Shown piece by piece: positions 24,982-33,964 of a stretch of 50,775 nucleotides of DNA (its first letter is position 1; the number at the start of each line of letters is the position of its first letter). The notes beneath the pieces were generated by a model that had not been told where the DNA came from, did no database searches, and saw nothing but the letters and a program-made list of their open reading frames with translations. Source of the DNA: Burkholderiales bacterium (GTDB lineage: Bacteria; Pseudomonadota; Gammaproteobacteria; Burkholderiales; Burkholderiaceae_C); contig JABEVE010000087.1 in assembly GCA_013044035.1 (NCBI GenBank), positions 1 through 50,775 of the forward strand, written 5' to 3'. A program made the position numbers and the translations under genes.

Positions 24982-25539
24982 TCAGAGATCTTTGGCGATG
25001 CCGGCGATGTCTTCCGGGAACAGCTCGCCGGACTCGGCCAGTTTCACCCGGCCGTCACGCCCGACGACGATGGTCACCGGCAGCCCGGCAGGTTTGGGCA
25101 GGACCTTGGCCAGTTCAGGCGACATCCAGGCCACCGGAAAACTCATGCCGCGCTGCCGGACATAAGGGAGCACGTCGGCGGCCTTCTTGTCGATCGACAA
25201 ACCGAGCACGATCAGCCCCTTGTGACCGTGGTCCTTGTAGAGTTGTTCCATATGGGGCATTTGTCTGGCACAGAAAGGACACCAGGTCGCCCAGTAGTCC
25301 AGCACCACCAGACGCCCCTTCAGATCTTGCCCTTGGAGCTTACGGCCATCGATCAGTTCGATGCTGGATGGCAAGGCAAATGCGCTGCCCACGGCGGGCA
25401 GCGGCACCGCCTTCATGTCCGTCTTGTTCAGCCCGATTGCCTGCTGCGCCACGGACTGTGCCAGCACCACGGGCGCAAGTGCCGCTGCGGCAACGCCGCC
25501 GGCGAACAATCTGAGATGCAAACGACGCTGCTGGCTCAT
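24982..25539 (-). CDS. TlpA-family thiol-disulfide reductase
   Basis: A 185-residue exported thioredoxin-like protein. Signal peptide to about residue 27 (APVVLA-Q); active site WCPFC with Cys87 and Cys90 in VVLDYWATWCPFCARQMPH; cis-proline in PAGLPVTIVV. TlpA/ResA-like proteins reduce periplasmic disulfides, often during cytochrome c or oxidase assembly, and draw electrons from DsbD or CcdA. A DsbD is encoded at 31683-33821. GGAG stands upstream of the ATG at 25539. It precedes topB on the same strand. Confidence 0.9.
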   Translation of the reverse strand: MSQQRRLHLRLFAGGVAAAALAPVVLAQSVAQQAIGLNKTDMKAVPLPAVGSAFALPSSIELIDGRKLQGQDLKGRLVVLDYWATWCPFCARQMPHMEQLYKDHGHKGLIVLGLSIDKKAADVLPYVRQRGMSFPVAWMSPELAKVLPKPAGLPVTIVVGRDGRVKLAESGELFPEDIAGIAKDL

Positions 25540-25755
25540 GCTCAGTCTCCTTACAATTTCATCGCAAGCTGCGTTACAAAGTACAGGGGCGTGCGGTGAC
25601 TCGGCGGTCGCCACGACTCGGCTCGACACTGCGCTTGCACCCACTGCGCGCCCGTCTATCGGCAAGTTTGCAGATGCAGTTGGTCATGCACACTCCTTTT
25701 TCTACTTTAACCAGTTTCCCGCGAACGGTGAAACCGCAGGTCCGAGTCCCTACCC

Positions 25756-26244
25756 ATGTCCAGAGCCCAGCCAGCCCCCTTCACGGCGAAGTCCGGCCGT
25801 CGCCCATGCACCGAAGTGCGCTCCTCACCAGTGCATGGCAAGGGTGTGTTTGCACGCAGGCCCATTGCGGCCGACGAACGCGTGATCGAGTACGTCGGCG
25901 AGCGCATCTCCTGGGATGAAGCCCTGCGCCGCCACCCGCACGACCCGGCACAGCCGCATCACACCTTCTACTTCTCACTGGATGATGGCCGCGTCATCGA
26001 CGCGAGCGTCGGCGGCAACAGCGCGCGCTGGATCAACCACGCCTGCGCGCCCAACTGTGAAGCGCGGCAAGAGGGGCTGCGGGTGTTTATTCACGCCCTG
26101 CGCGACCTGGCCGTGGGCGAGGAGTTGTTCTATGACTACCGTCTCGTGCTGGACGCGCGCTACACCGCCAAACTCAAGCGTGAATACGCCTGCCACTGCG
26201 GGACGCCCGGTTGCCGCGGCACACTGCTTGCACCCAAGCGCTAA
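25756..26244 (+). CDS. SET-domain protein-lysine methyltransferase
   Basis: A 162-residue single SET domain. Visible are GKGVFARRPIAADERVIEYV at the start, the cofactor motif SARWINHACAPNCEAR, EELFYDYRL with the catalytic Tyr, and a post-SET zinc motif YACHCGTPGCRG. Such proteins transfer methyl groups from S-adenosylmethionine to lysines. In bacteria their targets are mostly unknown; histone-like proteins are one suggestion. It lies 15 bases before birA and may share its transcript. Note the Burkholderiales carry such genes on the core chromosome, so this is not by itself a sign of recent transfer. Confidence 0.85.
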   Translation: MSRAQPAPFTAKSGRRPCTEVRSSPVHGKGVFARRPIAADERVIEYVGERISWDEALRRHPHDPAQPHHTFYFSLDDGRVIDASVGGNSARWINHACAPNCEARQEGLRVFIHALRDLAVGEELFYDYRLVLDARYTAKLKREYACHCGTPGCRGTLLAPKR

Positions 26245-26259
26245 GCCCATCCCGAGTCC

Positions 26260-27291
26260 ATGTCCGAGCCCGATCCAGCAGCGTCCAGCGCAACGGCAGA
26301 ACCTGCGACTCAGGGCCCTCCCGGCAGCGCCGACGCAAGCCAGGCGCTGGCGCTGCAGACCCTGCTCGAGGCGCAGCAGCAGGCTTGCACGGTGCATTGG
26401 TGCGACCAGATCGACTCGACCAATGCCGAACTGCTGGCACGCGTGCGCGCCGCCGACAACCAGCCTCGGAAGAATCATGCCGGGCCGTCCCGCGCCATGC
26501 TCACCCCGGCGGACGGCCGCAGGCGAAACTGCGGGCCTGGGGGCGCCGGCCCGCAGCTTCTGGTTGCCGGCCACCAGACCGCCGGCCGGGGCCGTCAGGG
26601 CCGGCCATGGGTGGATGGCCCCCACACCAGCCTGCTGGCCTCGCTGGCCTGGCCGTTCGCGCCAGGCACACCCATCGCCGGTCTGAGTGTGGCGGTGGGC
26701 GTTTGGATGGCGCAATGCCTGCACGGACTGGGGGCCACCGAAGTGCGTTTGAAGTGGCCCAACGATGTGCTGCTGCACGAGCGCAAGCTCGCCGGTGTGC
26801 TGGTGGAACTGGCCGATACGCAACTCGCCCGCTGGGCTGTGATCGGCATGGGCCTGAACCTGCGTAGCCCGCCGGGTCTGCCCGATGCCATTGGCCTGGA
26901 TGCCTGCCATTTGCACCGGGGCACCCCCGACAGCTCGTCAACCGACTCTCCCCCAGGAGGGCGAGCAAACCGGGCGGCAGCCCGTCCGCTTCGTTTGAGC
27001 CGCTGGGACGTTTTGCAGCGACTCATGCCGGCCATGCTCGCTGGCCTGCCGATCTACGCGCAGGCCGGTTTCGCTCCCTGGTCCGATGCCTGGAATCAGT
27101 TGCACGCCTGGACCGGTGAGCCGGTGGCGGTGCTCGACCATGGCACACTGCGCCAGACGGGCCTGGCGCTGGGGGTGGACGACAGCGGCCACCTGCTGTT
27201 GCAGACGGCCCAAGGCACGAGCCGTGTGGCCAGTGGAGACGTGTCGCTGCGGCGCGCCGCGGCGCCGACCGGCCACCAGCCCATGCCCTGA
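26260..27291 (+). CDS. birA: biotin-[acetyl-CoA-carboxylase] ligase BirA
   Basis: A 343-residue biotin protein ligase, which makes biotinyl-AMP and attaches biotin to carboxylase carrier proteins. The active region reads DQIDSTNAELLARV, AGHQTAGRGRQGRPWVDGP and VRLKWPNDVLLHERKLAGVL. The N-terminal helix-turn-helix of bifunctional BirA is absent, so it should not be a DNA-binding repressor. Two unusual low-complexity inserts are present, about residues 70-98 and 225-245, which make it longer than usual monofunctional ligases. The next gene is the SPOR protein; the coaX gene often found between them in this order is not here. Confidence 0.92.
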   Translation: MSEPDPAASSATAEPATQGPPGSADASQALALQTLLEAQQQACTVHWCDQIDSTNAELLARVRAADNQPRKNHAGPSRAMLTPADGRRRNCGPGGAGPQLLVAGHQTAGRGRQGRPWVDGPHTSLLASLAWPFAPGTPIAGLSVAVGVWMAQCLHGLGATEVRLKWPNDVLLHERKLAGVLVELADTQLARWAVIGMGLNLRSPPGLPDAIGLDACHLHRGTPDSSSTDSPPGGRANRAAARPLRLSRWDVLQRLMPAMLAGLPIYAQAGFAPWSDAWNQLHAWTGEPVAVLDHGTLRQTGLALGVDDSGHLLLQTAQGTSRVASGDVSLRRAAAPTGHQPMP

Positions 27292-27354
27292 ACTATCCGG
27301 TACTGCTCCCCTGCCCGTCCATCCGAAAATCCGTTCTCCTCGCACCCATCCACC

Positions 27355-28119
27355 ATGCTGCGCGCTTTCGTTTTGCTCCTCGTCTTCGGCAATCTGGGCT
27401 TTTACGCCTGGTCGCATGGCTATCTGCGGGCTGCCGGCCTGGGGCCGGCCGACGTGACCGAGCCGCAGCGTCTGACGCAGCAGATTCACCCTGAGCGCCT
27501 GAGCGTGTCGGTCGCGCAAGCGCCCGCCTCCACGGCTGCACCCGCGTCGGCACCCGCTGCATCGGCGCCGTCAGCCCAGCCCGGCGCGGCGGCTTCGGCG
27601 GCCTCTGCCGCACAAACTGCCGTCACTGCGGCCGCATCAAGCCTTGCTGGCAACGCCTCCAAGCTCTGCCTGCAAGTCGGTCCTTACATCACGGTCGGCC
27701 CGGCCGTGGGTGCCGCGCTGCGTGCCGCCGGGCTAGCGCCAGTGGAAAAAAAGCAGGCGCTCAACCCGCAGTGGATGGTGTTGATGGGCCCCTTCCCGGA
27801 CACCGCCACGCTCAACCGCAAACTCGGCGAACTGCAGCGCCTGGGGCTGAAGGATGGCACCTACACACCCGTGACCGATCGGCCGGACTACATGCCCGGC
27901 ATCTCCCTGGGCGTGCTGGCCACTGAAGCTGCAGCGCAACAGGAACTGGCGCAGCTGCAAGCCAAAGGCGTGAACAGCGCGCATGTGGTGCAGCGCAATG
28001 CCGGCATGAAATCCACCTTCTGGGTGCTGGACGACATGACACCAGCCCAGGCCGCCACCCTGCGCAAACTCAGTGCGAGTGCGCTGAAGGACAAGAAGCC
28101 CGAAGCCTGCCCCGGTTGA
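27355..28119 (+). CDS. SPOR-domain protein
   Basis: A 254-residue protein with one N-terminal membrane helix (about 3-20), an Ala/Pro/Ser-rich linker (roughly 55-100) and a C-terminal part (KLCLQVGPYITVGPAVGAAL, then LMGPFPDTATLNRKL, and a second similar segment SLGVLATEAAAQQELAQLQ) that looks like SPOR repeats. SPOR domains bind denuded glycan strands at the division site. It follows birA by 63 bp. Function is inferred from the fold only. Confidence 0.8.
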   Translation: MLRAFVLLLVFGNLGFYAWSHGYLRAAGLGPADVTEPQRLTQQIHPERLSVSVAQAPASTAAPASAPAASAPSAQPGAAASAASAAQTAVTAAASSLAGNASKLCLQVGPYITVGPAVGAALRAAGLAPVEKKQALNPQWMVLMGPFPDTATLNRKLGELQRLGLKDGTYTPVTDRPDYMPGISLGVLATEAAAQQELAQLQAKGVNSAHVVQRNAGMKSTFWVLDDMTPAQAATLRKLSASALKDKKPEACPG

Positions 28120-28203
28120 GCCTGGTGACGACTGGAACCCTGGGGCGCCGCAGCAGTCCGGTCATGCCTCGCGCCCGGCGCAGCGCCAATCCTGCGAGGT
28201 CGC

Positions 28204-29397
28204 TCAAGCCTGGGCCAACCAGTTGCGTGAGAGCTGCACCCAAAAGCTGGCACCCAGCGGAATGATGTCGTCGTTGAAGTCGTAGCTGGCGTTGTGCAGG
28301 GTGCATGGGCCGGCACCGTGGCCAGGGCTGCGGTGGTCACCGCCGCCGTTGCCGATGATGACATAAGCGCCGGGCCGCGCCTGCAGCATGTAGGCGAAAT
28401 CTTCCGCCCCCATCGACGGTTCGAAATCGTGGACGGCTTCCTCGCCAACCAGCTCGCGCATGACGTGGCGGGCAAACTCGGCCTCTGCGGCGTGATTGAT
28501 GGTGGGCGGGTAGTTGCGATGGAAGGTGAAGTCGCACTGCATACCGAACGCCTGTGCGGTGTGCTGCGCCATCTCGCGCATGCGCGACTCGATCAGGTCC
28601 AGCAGTTCGGTGGTGAAGGTGCGCGCCGTGCCCTGGATTTCCACCGAGTCGGGCACCACGTTGGTGGCCTCGCCGGCATGGATCATGGTGACGGAAATGA
28701 CCCCGGCCTCCTGCGGATTCTTGTTGCGGCTGATGATGGTCTGGAAGCCCAGCGCCATCTGGCAGGCGGCCGGCAGCGGATCGAGCCCGAGATGGGGCAT
28801 GGCGGCGTGCGAGCCTTTGCCACGCACGACGATGCGAAACTCGTTGCTCGACGCCATCACCGGCCCGGCCCTCACCGCGAAGTGCCCGGCAGGCAGCCCC
28901 GGCCAGTTGTGCATGCCAAACACGGCGTCCACCGGGAACTTGTCGAACAGACCGTCCTTGATCATCTCGCGCGCGCCGCCGCCGCCTTCTTCGGCGGGCT
29001 GGAAGATGCACACCACGCGACCGGCGAAATCGCGGTTGCGGCTGAGGTGATGCGCCGCCGCCAGCAACATGGCGGTATGGCCGTCGTGGCCACAGGCATG
29101 CATCTTGCCGGGATGGGTGCTGACGTGAGCGAAGGTGTTCTTCTCCGTGACCGGCAGGGCGTCGATGTCGGCGCGCAGGCCGATGCCGCGCCCCGGCCCC
29201 TGACTGCCCTCGATCACCGCCACCACGCCGGTCTTGCCCAGGCCGCGGTGCACCGGCAAACCCCATTCGGCGAGCAGCGTGGCGATGGTGTCGCTCGTGC
29301 GGTCTTCGTGGAAGCACAACTCGGGGTGCGCATGAATGTCGCGGCGGATGGCGCGAAAGCGCGCCGCCTCGGTCACGATGGAATCGATGATCTGCAT
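28204..29397 (-). CDS. M20-family amidohydrolase (hippurate hydrolase-like)
   Basis: A 397-residue metal-dependent amidohydrolase of the M20D group. The metal motifs are HACGHDGHTAMLL, FQPAEEGGGGAREM and, near the end, PSMGAEDFAYML; the dimerisation domain includes VRGKGSHAAMPHLGLDP. Relatives cleave N-acyl amino acids such as hippurate, N-acetyl amino acids or IAA conjugates; the substrate cannot be told. AGGAG stands upstream of the ATG. It is divergent from the molybdopterin oxidoreductase gene and converges with the SPOR gene. Confidence 0.92.
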   Translation of the reverse strand: MQIIDSIVTEAARFRAIRRDIHAHPELCFHEDRTSDTIATLLAEWGLPVHRGLGKTGVVAVIEGSQGPGRGIGLRADIDALPVTEKNTFAHVSTHPGKMHACGHDGHTAMLLAAAHHLSRNRDFAGRVVCIFQPAEEGGGGAREMIKDGLFDKFPVDAVFGMHNWPGLPAGHFAVRAGPVMASSNEFRIVVRGKGSHAAMPHLGLDPLPAACQMALGFQTIISRNKNPQEAGVISVTMIHAGEATNVVPDSVEIQGTARTFTTELLDLIESRMREMAQHTAQAFGMQCDFTFHRNYPPTINHAAEAEFARHVMRELVGEEAVHDFEPSMGAEDFAYMLQARPGAYVIIGNGGGDHRSPGHGAGPCTLHNASYDFNDDIIPLGASFWVQLSRNWLAQA

Positions 29398-29570
29398 GAA
29401 AAGCTCCTGCTCGTGCGTTCGGGGATGGCGAGTTCATTTTCGCGCAATTGGCCGAAGGTTGCCGATGGCTTGCCTCGTCCCTATGGAAACGGCCTGGGCA
29501 GGCGCGTCCTGGACCGTCCTACACTTGCCTGCCACCGCGTGCGTCATCCCCCTCGCCCCTGTGCCCTGCC

Positions 29571-31670
29571 ATGACGACCCTTGCCACTATGGATGCTCCC
29601 CCAGACGCCACCTCGGGCTCGGTCGTGCGCGCCGCCTGTCCACACGATTGCCCGGACACCTGCGCCCTGCTTGTCACTGTGCGCGACGGCGTGGCCGTGA
29701 GCGTGCGTGGTGACCCCAGTCACCCCACCACCCACGGTGCGTTGTGCACCAAAGTCTCGCGCTACACCGAGCGCACCTACCACCCGGACCGCGTGCTGCA
29801 ACCCATGCGGCGCATCGGCCCGAAGGGCAGCGGGAAGTTCGCCTCGGTGAGCTGGGACGACGCCCTTGCCGACATCGCCACGCGGCTGCAGGCCATTGCC
29901 GCGCGCGACCCGCAAGCCATCCTGCCCTATTCCTACGGCGGCACGCTGGGTTTCGTGCAGGGCGAGAGCATGGCGGCGCGCTTTTTCCACAAGCTCGGCG
30001 CCAGCCTGCTCGACCGCACCATCTGCGCCACCGCGGGCGAGGCGGGGCTCAAAGCCGTGATCGGCGGCAAGCTCGGGATGGACGTGGAACAGTTCGAGAA
30101 CAGCCAGCTCATCCTCATCTGGGGCAGCAACAGCATCACCAGCAATCTGCATTTCTGGACCTATGCGCAACGCGCCAAGCGCAACGGCGCCAAGTTGGTG
30201 TGCATCGATCCCTGGCGCAACGACACGGCCGACAAGTGCCACGAGCACATCCAATTGCGCCCCGGCACCGACGCGGCGCTGGCCTATGCGCTGATGCACG
30301 AGCTGATCGTGAACGACTGGCTTGACCACGGCTACATCGCGTCATACACCGTGGGCTTCGAGCCCCTACGCAGGCGCGCGCTGGAGTGGCCGCCCGAGCG
30401 TGCGGCCGAGGTGTGCGGCGTGCCGGTGGCGCAGATTCGCCAATTGGCGCGCGACTACGGCACGCTCTCGCCTGCCGCTATCCGCATGAACTACGGCCTG
30501 CAGCGCGTGCGTGGCGGCGCCAACGCGGTGCGCGCCATCGCCTGCCTGCCGGCGCTGGTGGGTGCATGGCGACACGACGCTGGCGGGCTGCTGTTGTCCA
30601 GCTCGAACCATTTCGCTGCGAACGGTGCGGCGCTGGAACGTCCGGATTTGCTGGCGGGACGCAAGCCGCGCACGATCAATATGGTGACCATCGGTGACGA
30701 TCTGCTGCGCGAAGGGGACAGCGATTTTGGTCCGAAAATCGCGGCTGTCGTCGTCTACAACAGCAATCCTCTGGCCGTCGCTCCCGAAGGCGACAAGGTC
30801 CGCCAGGGTTTTTCCCGCGACGATCTGTTCACCGTGGTGCTGGAGCACTTCCAGACCGACACCGCCGACATCGCCGACTACCTGCTGCCCGCCACCACCC
30901 AGCTCGAACATGTCGACGTGCACAAGGCCTACGGCCACCGCTACTGGATGGCGAACAACGCCGCCATCGCCCCACTCGGCGATGCCAAACCCAACACCGA
31001 GATTTTCCGCCTGCTGGCCGCGCGCATGGGGTTCACCGAGCCGTGCTTTGCCGAGACCGACGAGCAGATCGCCGCCCAGGCCATCGCCCCCGATGCGCGC
31101 AACGGCGGCATCGATTGGGAGCAGTTGAAATCCAGCGGCTGGGCCAAGCTGCCCGGCGCCGCTGCGCCCTTCGCGCAAGGCGGCTTCCCCACGCCTTCAG
31201 GCCAGTGCGAGTTCTGGTCGCAGCGCGAGCAAAACGCCGGGCGCGACCCGCTGCCCGAAGTGCTCCTGCCCTACGAGTGCGCCGAGACCACGCCCGAACT
31301 GGCGGCGCGCTACCCGCTGACCATGATCTCGCCGCCCGCGCGCAACTTCCTCAACTCCAGCTTCGTGAACGTGGACAGCCTGCGTCGGCTCGAAGCGGAG
31401 CCGCTGCTACTGCTCCATCCTGACGACGCCGCGGTGCGTGGCATTGCCGACGGCGCCATGGTGCGCGCCTTCAACGACCGTGGCGCCACCCTCAGCCGCG
31501 CCCGGCTCAGCACCCGCACCCGCCCCGGTCAGGTCGTTGCCCTGGGCATCTGGTGGCGCAAACTCAACCCCGGCGGCACCAACATCAATCAACTCACCCA
31601 CCAGCGCCTGACCGATCTGGGGGCGGGGCCTTGTTTTTATGACTGTCTGATCGAGGTGGCGGCACACTGA
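29571..31670 (+). CDS. molybdopterin-dependent oxidoreductase
   Basis: A 699-residue member of the DMSO-reductase superfamily. The N-terminal 4Fe-4S motif is ACPHDCPDTC with the fourth Cys in GALCTK. The cofactor-binding region contains GGTLGFVQGESMAARFFHKL, ILIWGSNSITSNLHFW and VCIDPWRND; a C-terminal molybdopterin dinucleotide-binding domain ends with HQRLTDLGAGPCFYDCLI. No twin-arginine signal is seen, so it is cytoplasmic. The substrate is unknown and no partner subunit is adjacent. An ATG at 29589 is an alternative start. It needs the molybdenum cofactor, in whose synthesis MoaC (13631-14137) takes part. Confidence 0.88.
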   Translation: MTTLATMDAPPDATSGSVVRAACPHDCPDTCALLVTVRDGVAVSVRGDPSHPTTHGALCTKVSRYTERTYHPDRVLQPMRRIGPKGSGKFASVSWDDALADIATRLQAIAARDPQAILPYSYGGTLGFVQGESMAARFFHKLGASLLDRTICATAGEAGLKAVIGGKLGMDVEQFENSQLILIWGSNSITSNLHFWTYAQRAKRNGAKLVCIDPWRNDTADKCHEHIQLRPGTDAALAYALMHELIVNDWLDHGYIASYTVGFEPLRRRALEWPPERAAEVCGVPVAQIRQLARDYGTLSPAAIRMNYGLQRVRGGANAVRAIACLPALVGAWRHDAGGLLLSSSNHFAANGAALERPDLLAGRKPRTINMVTIGDDLLREGDSDFGPKIAAVVVYNSNPLAVAPEGDKVRQGFSRDDLFTVVLEHFQTDTADIADYLLPATTQLEHVDVHKAYGHRYWMANNAAIAPLGDAKPNTEIFRLLAARMGFTEPCFAETDEQIAAQAIAPDARNGGIDWEQLKSSGWAKLPGAAAPFAQGGFPTPSGQCEFWSQREQNAGRDPLPEVLLPYECAETTPELAARYPLTMISPPARNFLNSSFVNVDSLRRLEAEPLLLLHPDDAAVRGIADGAMVRAFNDRGATLSRARLSTRTRPGQVVALGIWWRKLNPGGTNINQLTHQRLTDLGAGPCFYDCLIEVAAH

Positions 31671-31682
31671 AGTGGTTCGTGC

Positions 31683-33821
31683 TCAAACCCCCGCCCGTCG
31701 CATCGACGCCAGGAAGGTCTTGGCGTCCTCGAAGCCGACCACGCGGCCGACTTCCTTGCCGTCCTTGAAAAAGATGATGCCGGGTGGACCGAAGAGCTGG
31801 AAGCGCTTGAGCAGAGCCTTGTCATCGGCATTGTTGCTCGTCACGTCGGCCTGGAGCAGCGTCATGCCGGCCATCTGCCGCGCCACGGCGGGGTCGGTGA
31901 AAGTGAAATGCTCCATCTCCTTGCACGACACGCACCATGCGGCATAGAAGTCGAGCATCACGGGCATGGTGCTCGAAGCCACCGCCTGATCGAGTGCGGC
32001 CAGGGTCTTGACGCGCTGGAACTGCACGGCGGGGACGCTGGCGGCGCCGGCGCTGCCCGCCACACCGCCACCAGCGACACCGGCCAGGGGCTGCAGGATG
32101 TCGCGCTTGCCTGCCGCCAGACCGATGACCAACGCCGCCCCGGCCAGGGCCAGCACCAAACCCAGACCCTTGAACAGCCGCGTCCACCCTGAAGCGTTGT
32201 CGGGCAGGCGGTCGAACACGCGCAGGAAGGTGGCGCTCACCAGCAGCAGCGCGGCCCAAGCCAGCATCAACAACCAGTTCGGCAAAACCGGGGTGATCAT
32301 GTAGAGCGCGGTGGCGAGGAGCAGCACGCCGAAGAAATATTTCACCCCGTCCATCCAGCCCCCGGCTTTGGGCAGCAGGGTACCGGCGCCGAAGCCAACG
32401 ATGAGCAGCGGCACGCTCATGCCTGCAGCCAGCGCGAACAGAGCGACACCGCCGATGAAGGCGTTGCCGGTCTGGCTGATGTAGAGCAGGGCGCCGGCCA
32501 GTGGCGCGGCCACGCAGGGGCCGACGATGAGGGCGGACAGTCCGCCCATGACGAACACGCCGATGAAATGCCCGCCTTGCAATTTGCCCGAGGTGTTGGA
32601 CAATCTGCTTTGCAGGCTGCTGGGCAATTGCAGCTCATAAAAGCCGAACATCGACAGCGACAGTACCACCAGCAGCAGGGCGAAGACCGAGAGCACCCAG
32701 GGGTTTTGCAGCGACGCCGCCAACCCTTGCCCGAGCAAGCCGGCCGCGACGCCGAAGGCGGTGTAGACCAGCGCCATGCCCAGCGAGTAGACAACCGCCA
32801 GCGCCAGGCCGCGTCCGCGCGACACCCGCTCGCCCTGGCCGACGATGATGCTCGACAGAATGGGAATCATCGGCAGCACGCAGGGTGTGAGCGCCAGCAG
32901 CAGGCCGAACAGCACAAACATGGGAATGATGCTGAGCAGGCTGCCCGAGGCCAGGGCAGAACCGATACGCGAGGATTCGCCACCCGCGGCTGCGGCCGCG
33001 CCGGCGCCGGACGCAGCCGGGCCTGAGCTACCGGCTGCGTCCGTTGCGGGCCCCGGCAATGATGTCGGGGAGGTGGGCGCAGAGGCGAACGCGGGGACAG
33101 CGACGCTGGCTGATGCCGGCGCCGCAGGTGCCGAGGCCGCGGCGGTAGCCGTGCCCGACGCGGCACCGCTCTTGCCGCCCAGCAGTCTGCCGAGCAGACC
33201 GGTGACGCTGCTGCTTGTTGCCGCATTGGTTGCCGCATTGGTTGCCACACCGGTGGCCGCGCCGCCGCCCTCGTTGGCATCGGCAATGCTGACCGTGCCC
33301 GTGCCACCGAAACCCTTCAGGCTGACGGTGGCGATCTTGTCGATGGGCGGATAGCACAACCCCTCGTCCGAACAACCCTGGTAGGTGAGCTGCAGCTTGA
33401 AGCTGGCCGGAGCGGCCAGCACCGGCAGCGGCACAATGACCTGATTGCGGTAGTGATACACCTCGTGGCCGAGGTTGACGTCGAACTTTTTGTGCGCCGG
33501 CGGGTAGTCGGGCTTTCCCAGGGTCACGCCCGGCGTTTGTGCTTCGAAATGAAAGCGCTCCTGGTAAAGGTAATAACCCTTGGCGATGTCGAAGGTCAGC
33601 AGCAGCGTCTTCGGGCCCTGCACCGCGGCGATGGCATGGAAAGCTTCGTCGGGCGGCAGGAATTTACCTTGCTGCGCCTGCGCCAGCGGCTGCAGGCCCA
33701 GCAGCAGCCCGGCGACCAACAGCAGCAAAGCGACGCAGCGACGCAGTCCTTGCGCATCGTGGCGGCGAGGCGCGCAAGCCTGCAGGCGCTGCAGGCGAAG
33801 AGCGGACGAAACTTGAGGCAT
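31683..33821 (-). CDS. dsbD: thiol:disulfide interchange protein DsbD
   Basis: A 712-residue inner membrane reductase that carries electrons from cytoplasmic thioredoxin to periplasmic thiols. The N-terminal domain follows a signal peptide (to about residue 50) and has Cys150 and Cys156 (CSDEGLCYPP). The membrane domain has eight helices with the Cys pair in TPCVLPMIPIL and VGPCVAAPLAG. The C-terminal thioredoxin domain has AAWCVSCKEM (Cys630, Cys633). Between the first two domains is an unusually long Ala/Ser/Pro-rich linker of about 100 residues with a tandem repeat. AGGAG is upstream of the ATG. Likely clients include the TlpA-type protein encoded at 24982-25539. Confidence 0.95.
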   Translation of the reverse strand: MPQVSSALRLQRLQACAPRRHDAQGLRRCVALLLLVAGLLLGLQPLAQAQQGKFLPPDEAFHAIAAVQGPKTLLLTFDIAKGYYLYQERFHFEAQTPGVTLGKPDYPPAHKKFDVNLGHEVYHYRNQVIVPLPVLAAPASFKLQLTYQGCSDEGLCYPPIDKIATVSLKGFGGTGTVSIADANEGGGAATGVATNAATNAATSSSVTGLLGRLLGGKSGAASGTATAAASAPAAPASASVAVPAFASAPTSPTSLPGPATDAAGSSGPAASGAGAAAAAGGESSRIGSALASGSLLSIIPMFVLFGLLLALTPCVLPMIPILSSIIVGQGERVSRGRGLALAVVYSLGMALVYTAFGVAAGLLGQGLAASLQNPWVLSVFALLLVVLSLSMFGFYELQLPSSLQSRLSNTSGKLQGGHFIGVFVMGGLSALIVGPCVAAPLAGALLYISQTGNAFIGGVALFALAAGMSVPLLIVGFGAGTLLPKAGGWMDGVKYFFGVLLLATALYMITPVLPNWLLMLAWAALLLVSATFLRVFDRLPDNASGWTRLFKGLGLVLALAGAALVIGLAAGKRDILQPLAGVAGGGVAGSAGAASVPAVQFQRVKTLAALDQAVASSTMPVMLDFYAAWCVSCKEMEHFTFTDPAVARQMAGMTLLQADVTSNNADDKALLKRFQLFGPPGIIFFKDGKEVGRVVGFEDAKTFLASMRRAGV
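33217..33249. repeat. 12-bp tandem repeat in the dsbD linker
   Basis: GTTGCCGCATTG occurs twice in direct succession (33217-33240), followed by a partial third copy. In the protein it gives the repeat ATNA ATNA in the low-complexity linker. Units are multiples of three, so slippage would change linker length without breaking the frame. Confidence 0.88.
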
Positions 33822-33964
33822 CGAAAAGTCTCCTGGCTGAGCCGCATCTGGGCACGAGCATTGCGGGCGGGAATGTGCCTGCCGGCATAGCCCTGGAAAT
33901 ATAAGCCCAAAGTGATATTCCCCGCATCGGGTCGGACCATCAGGCCCGGGATGTGGCCCTGGCT

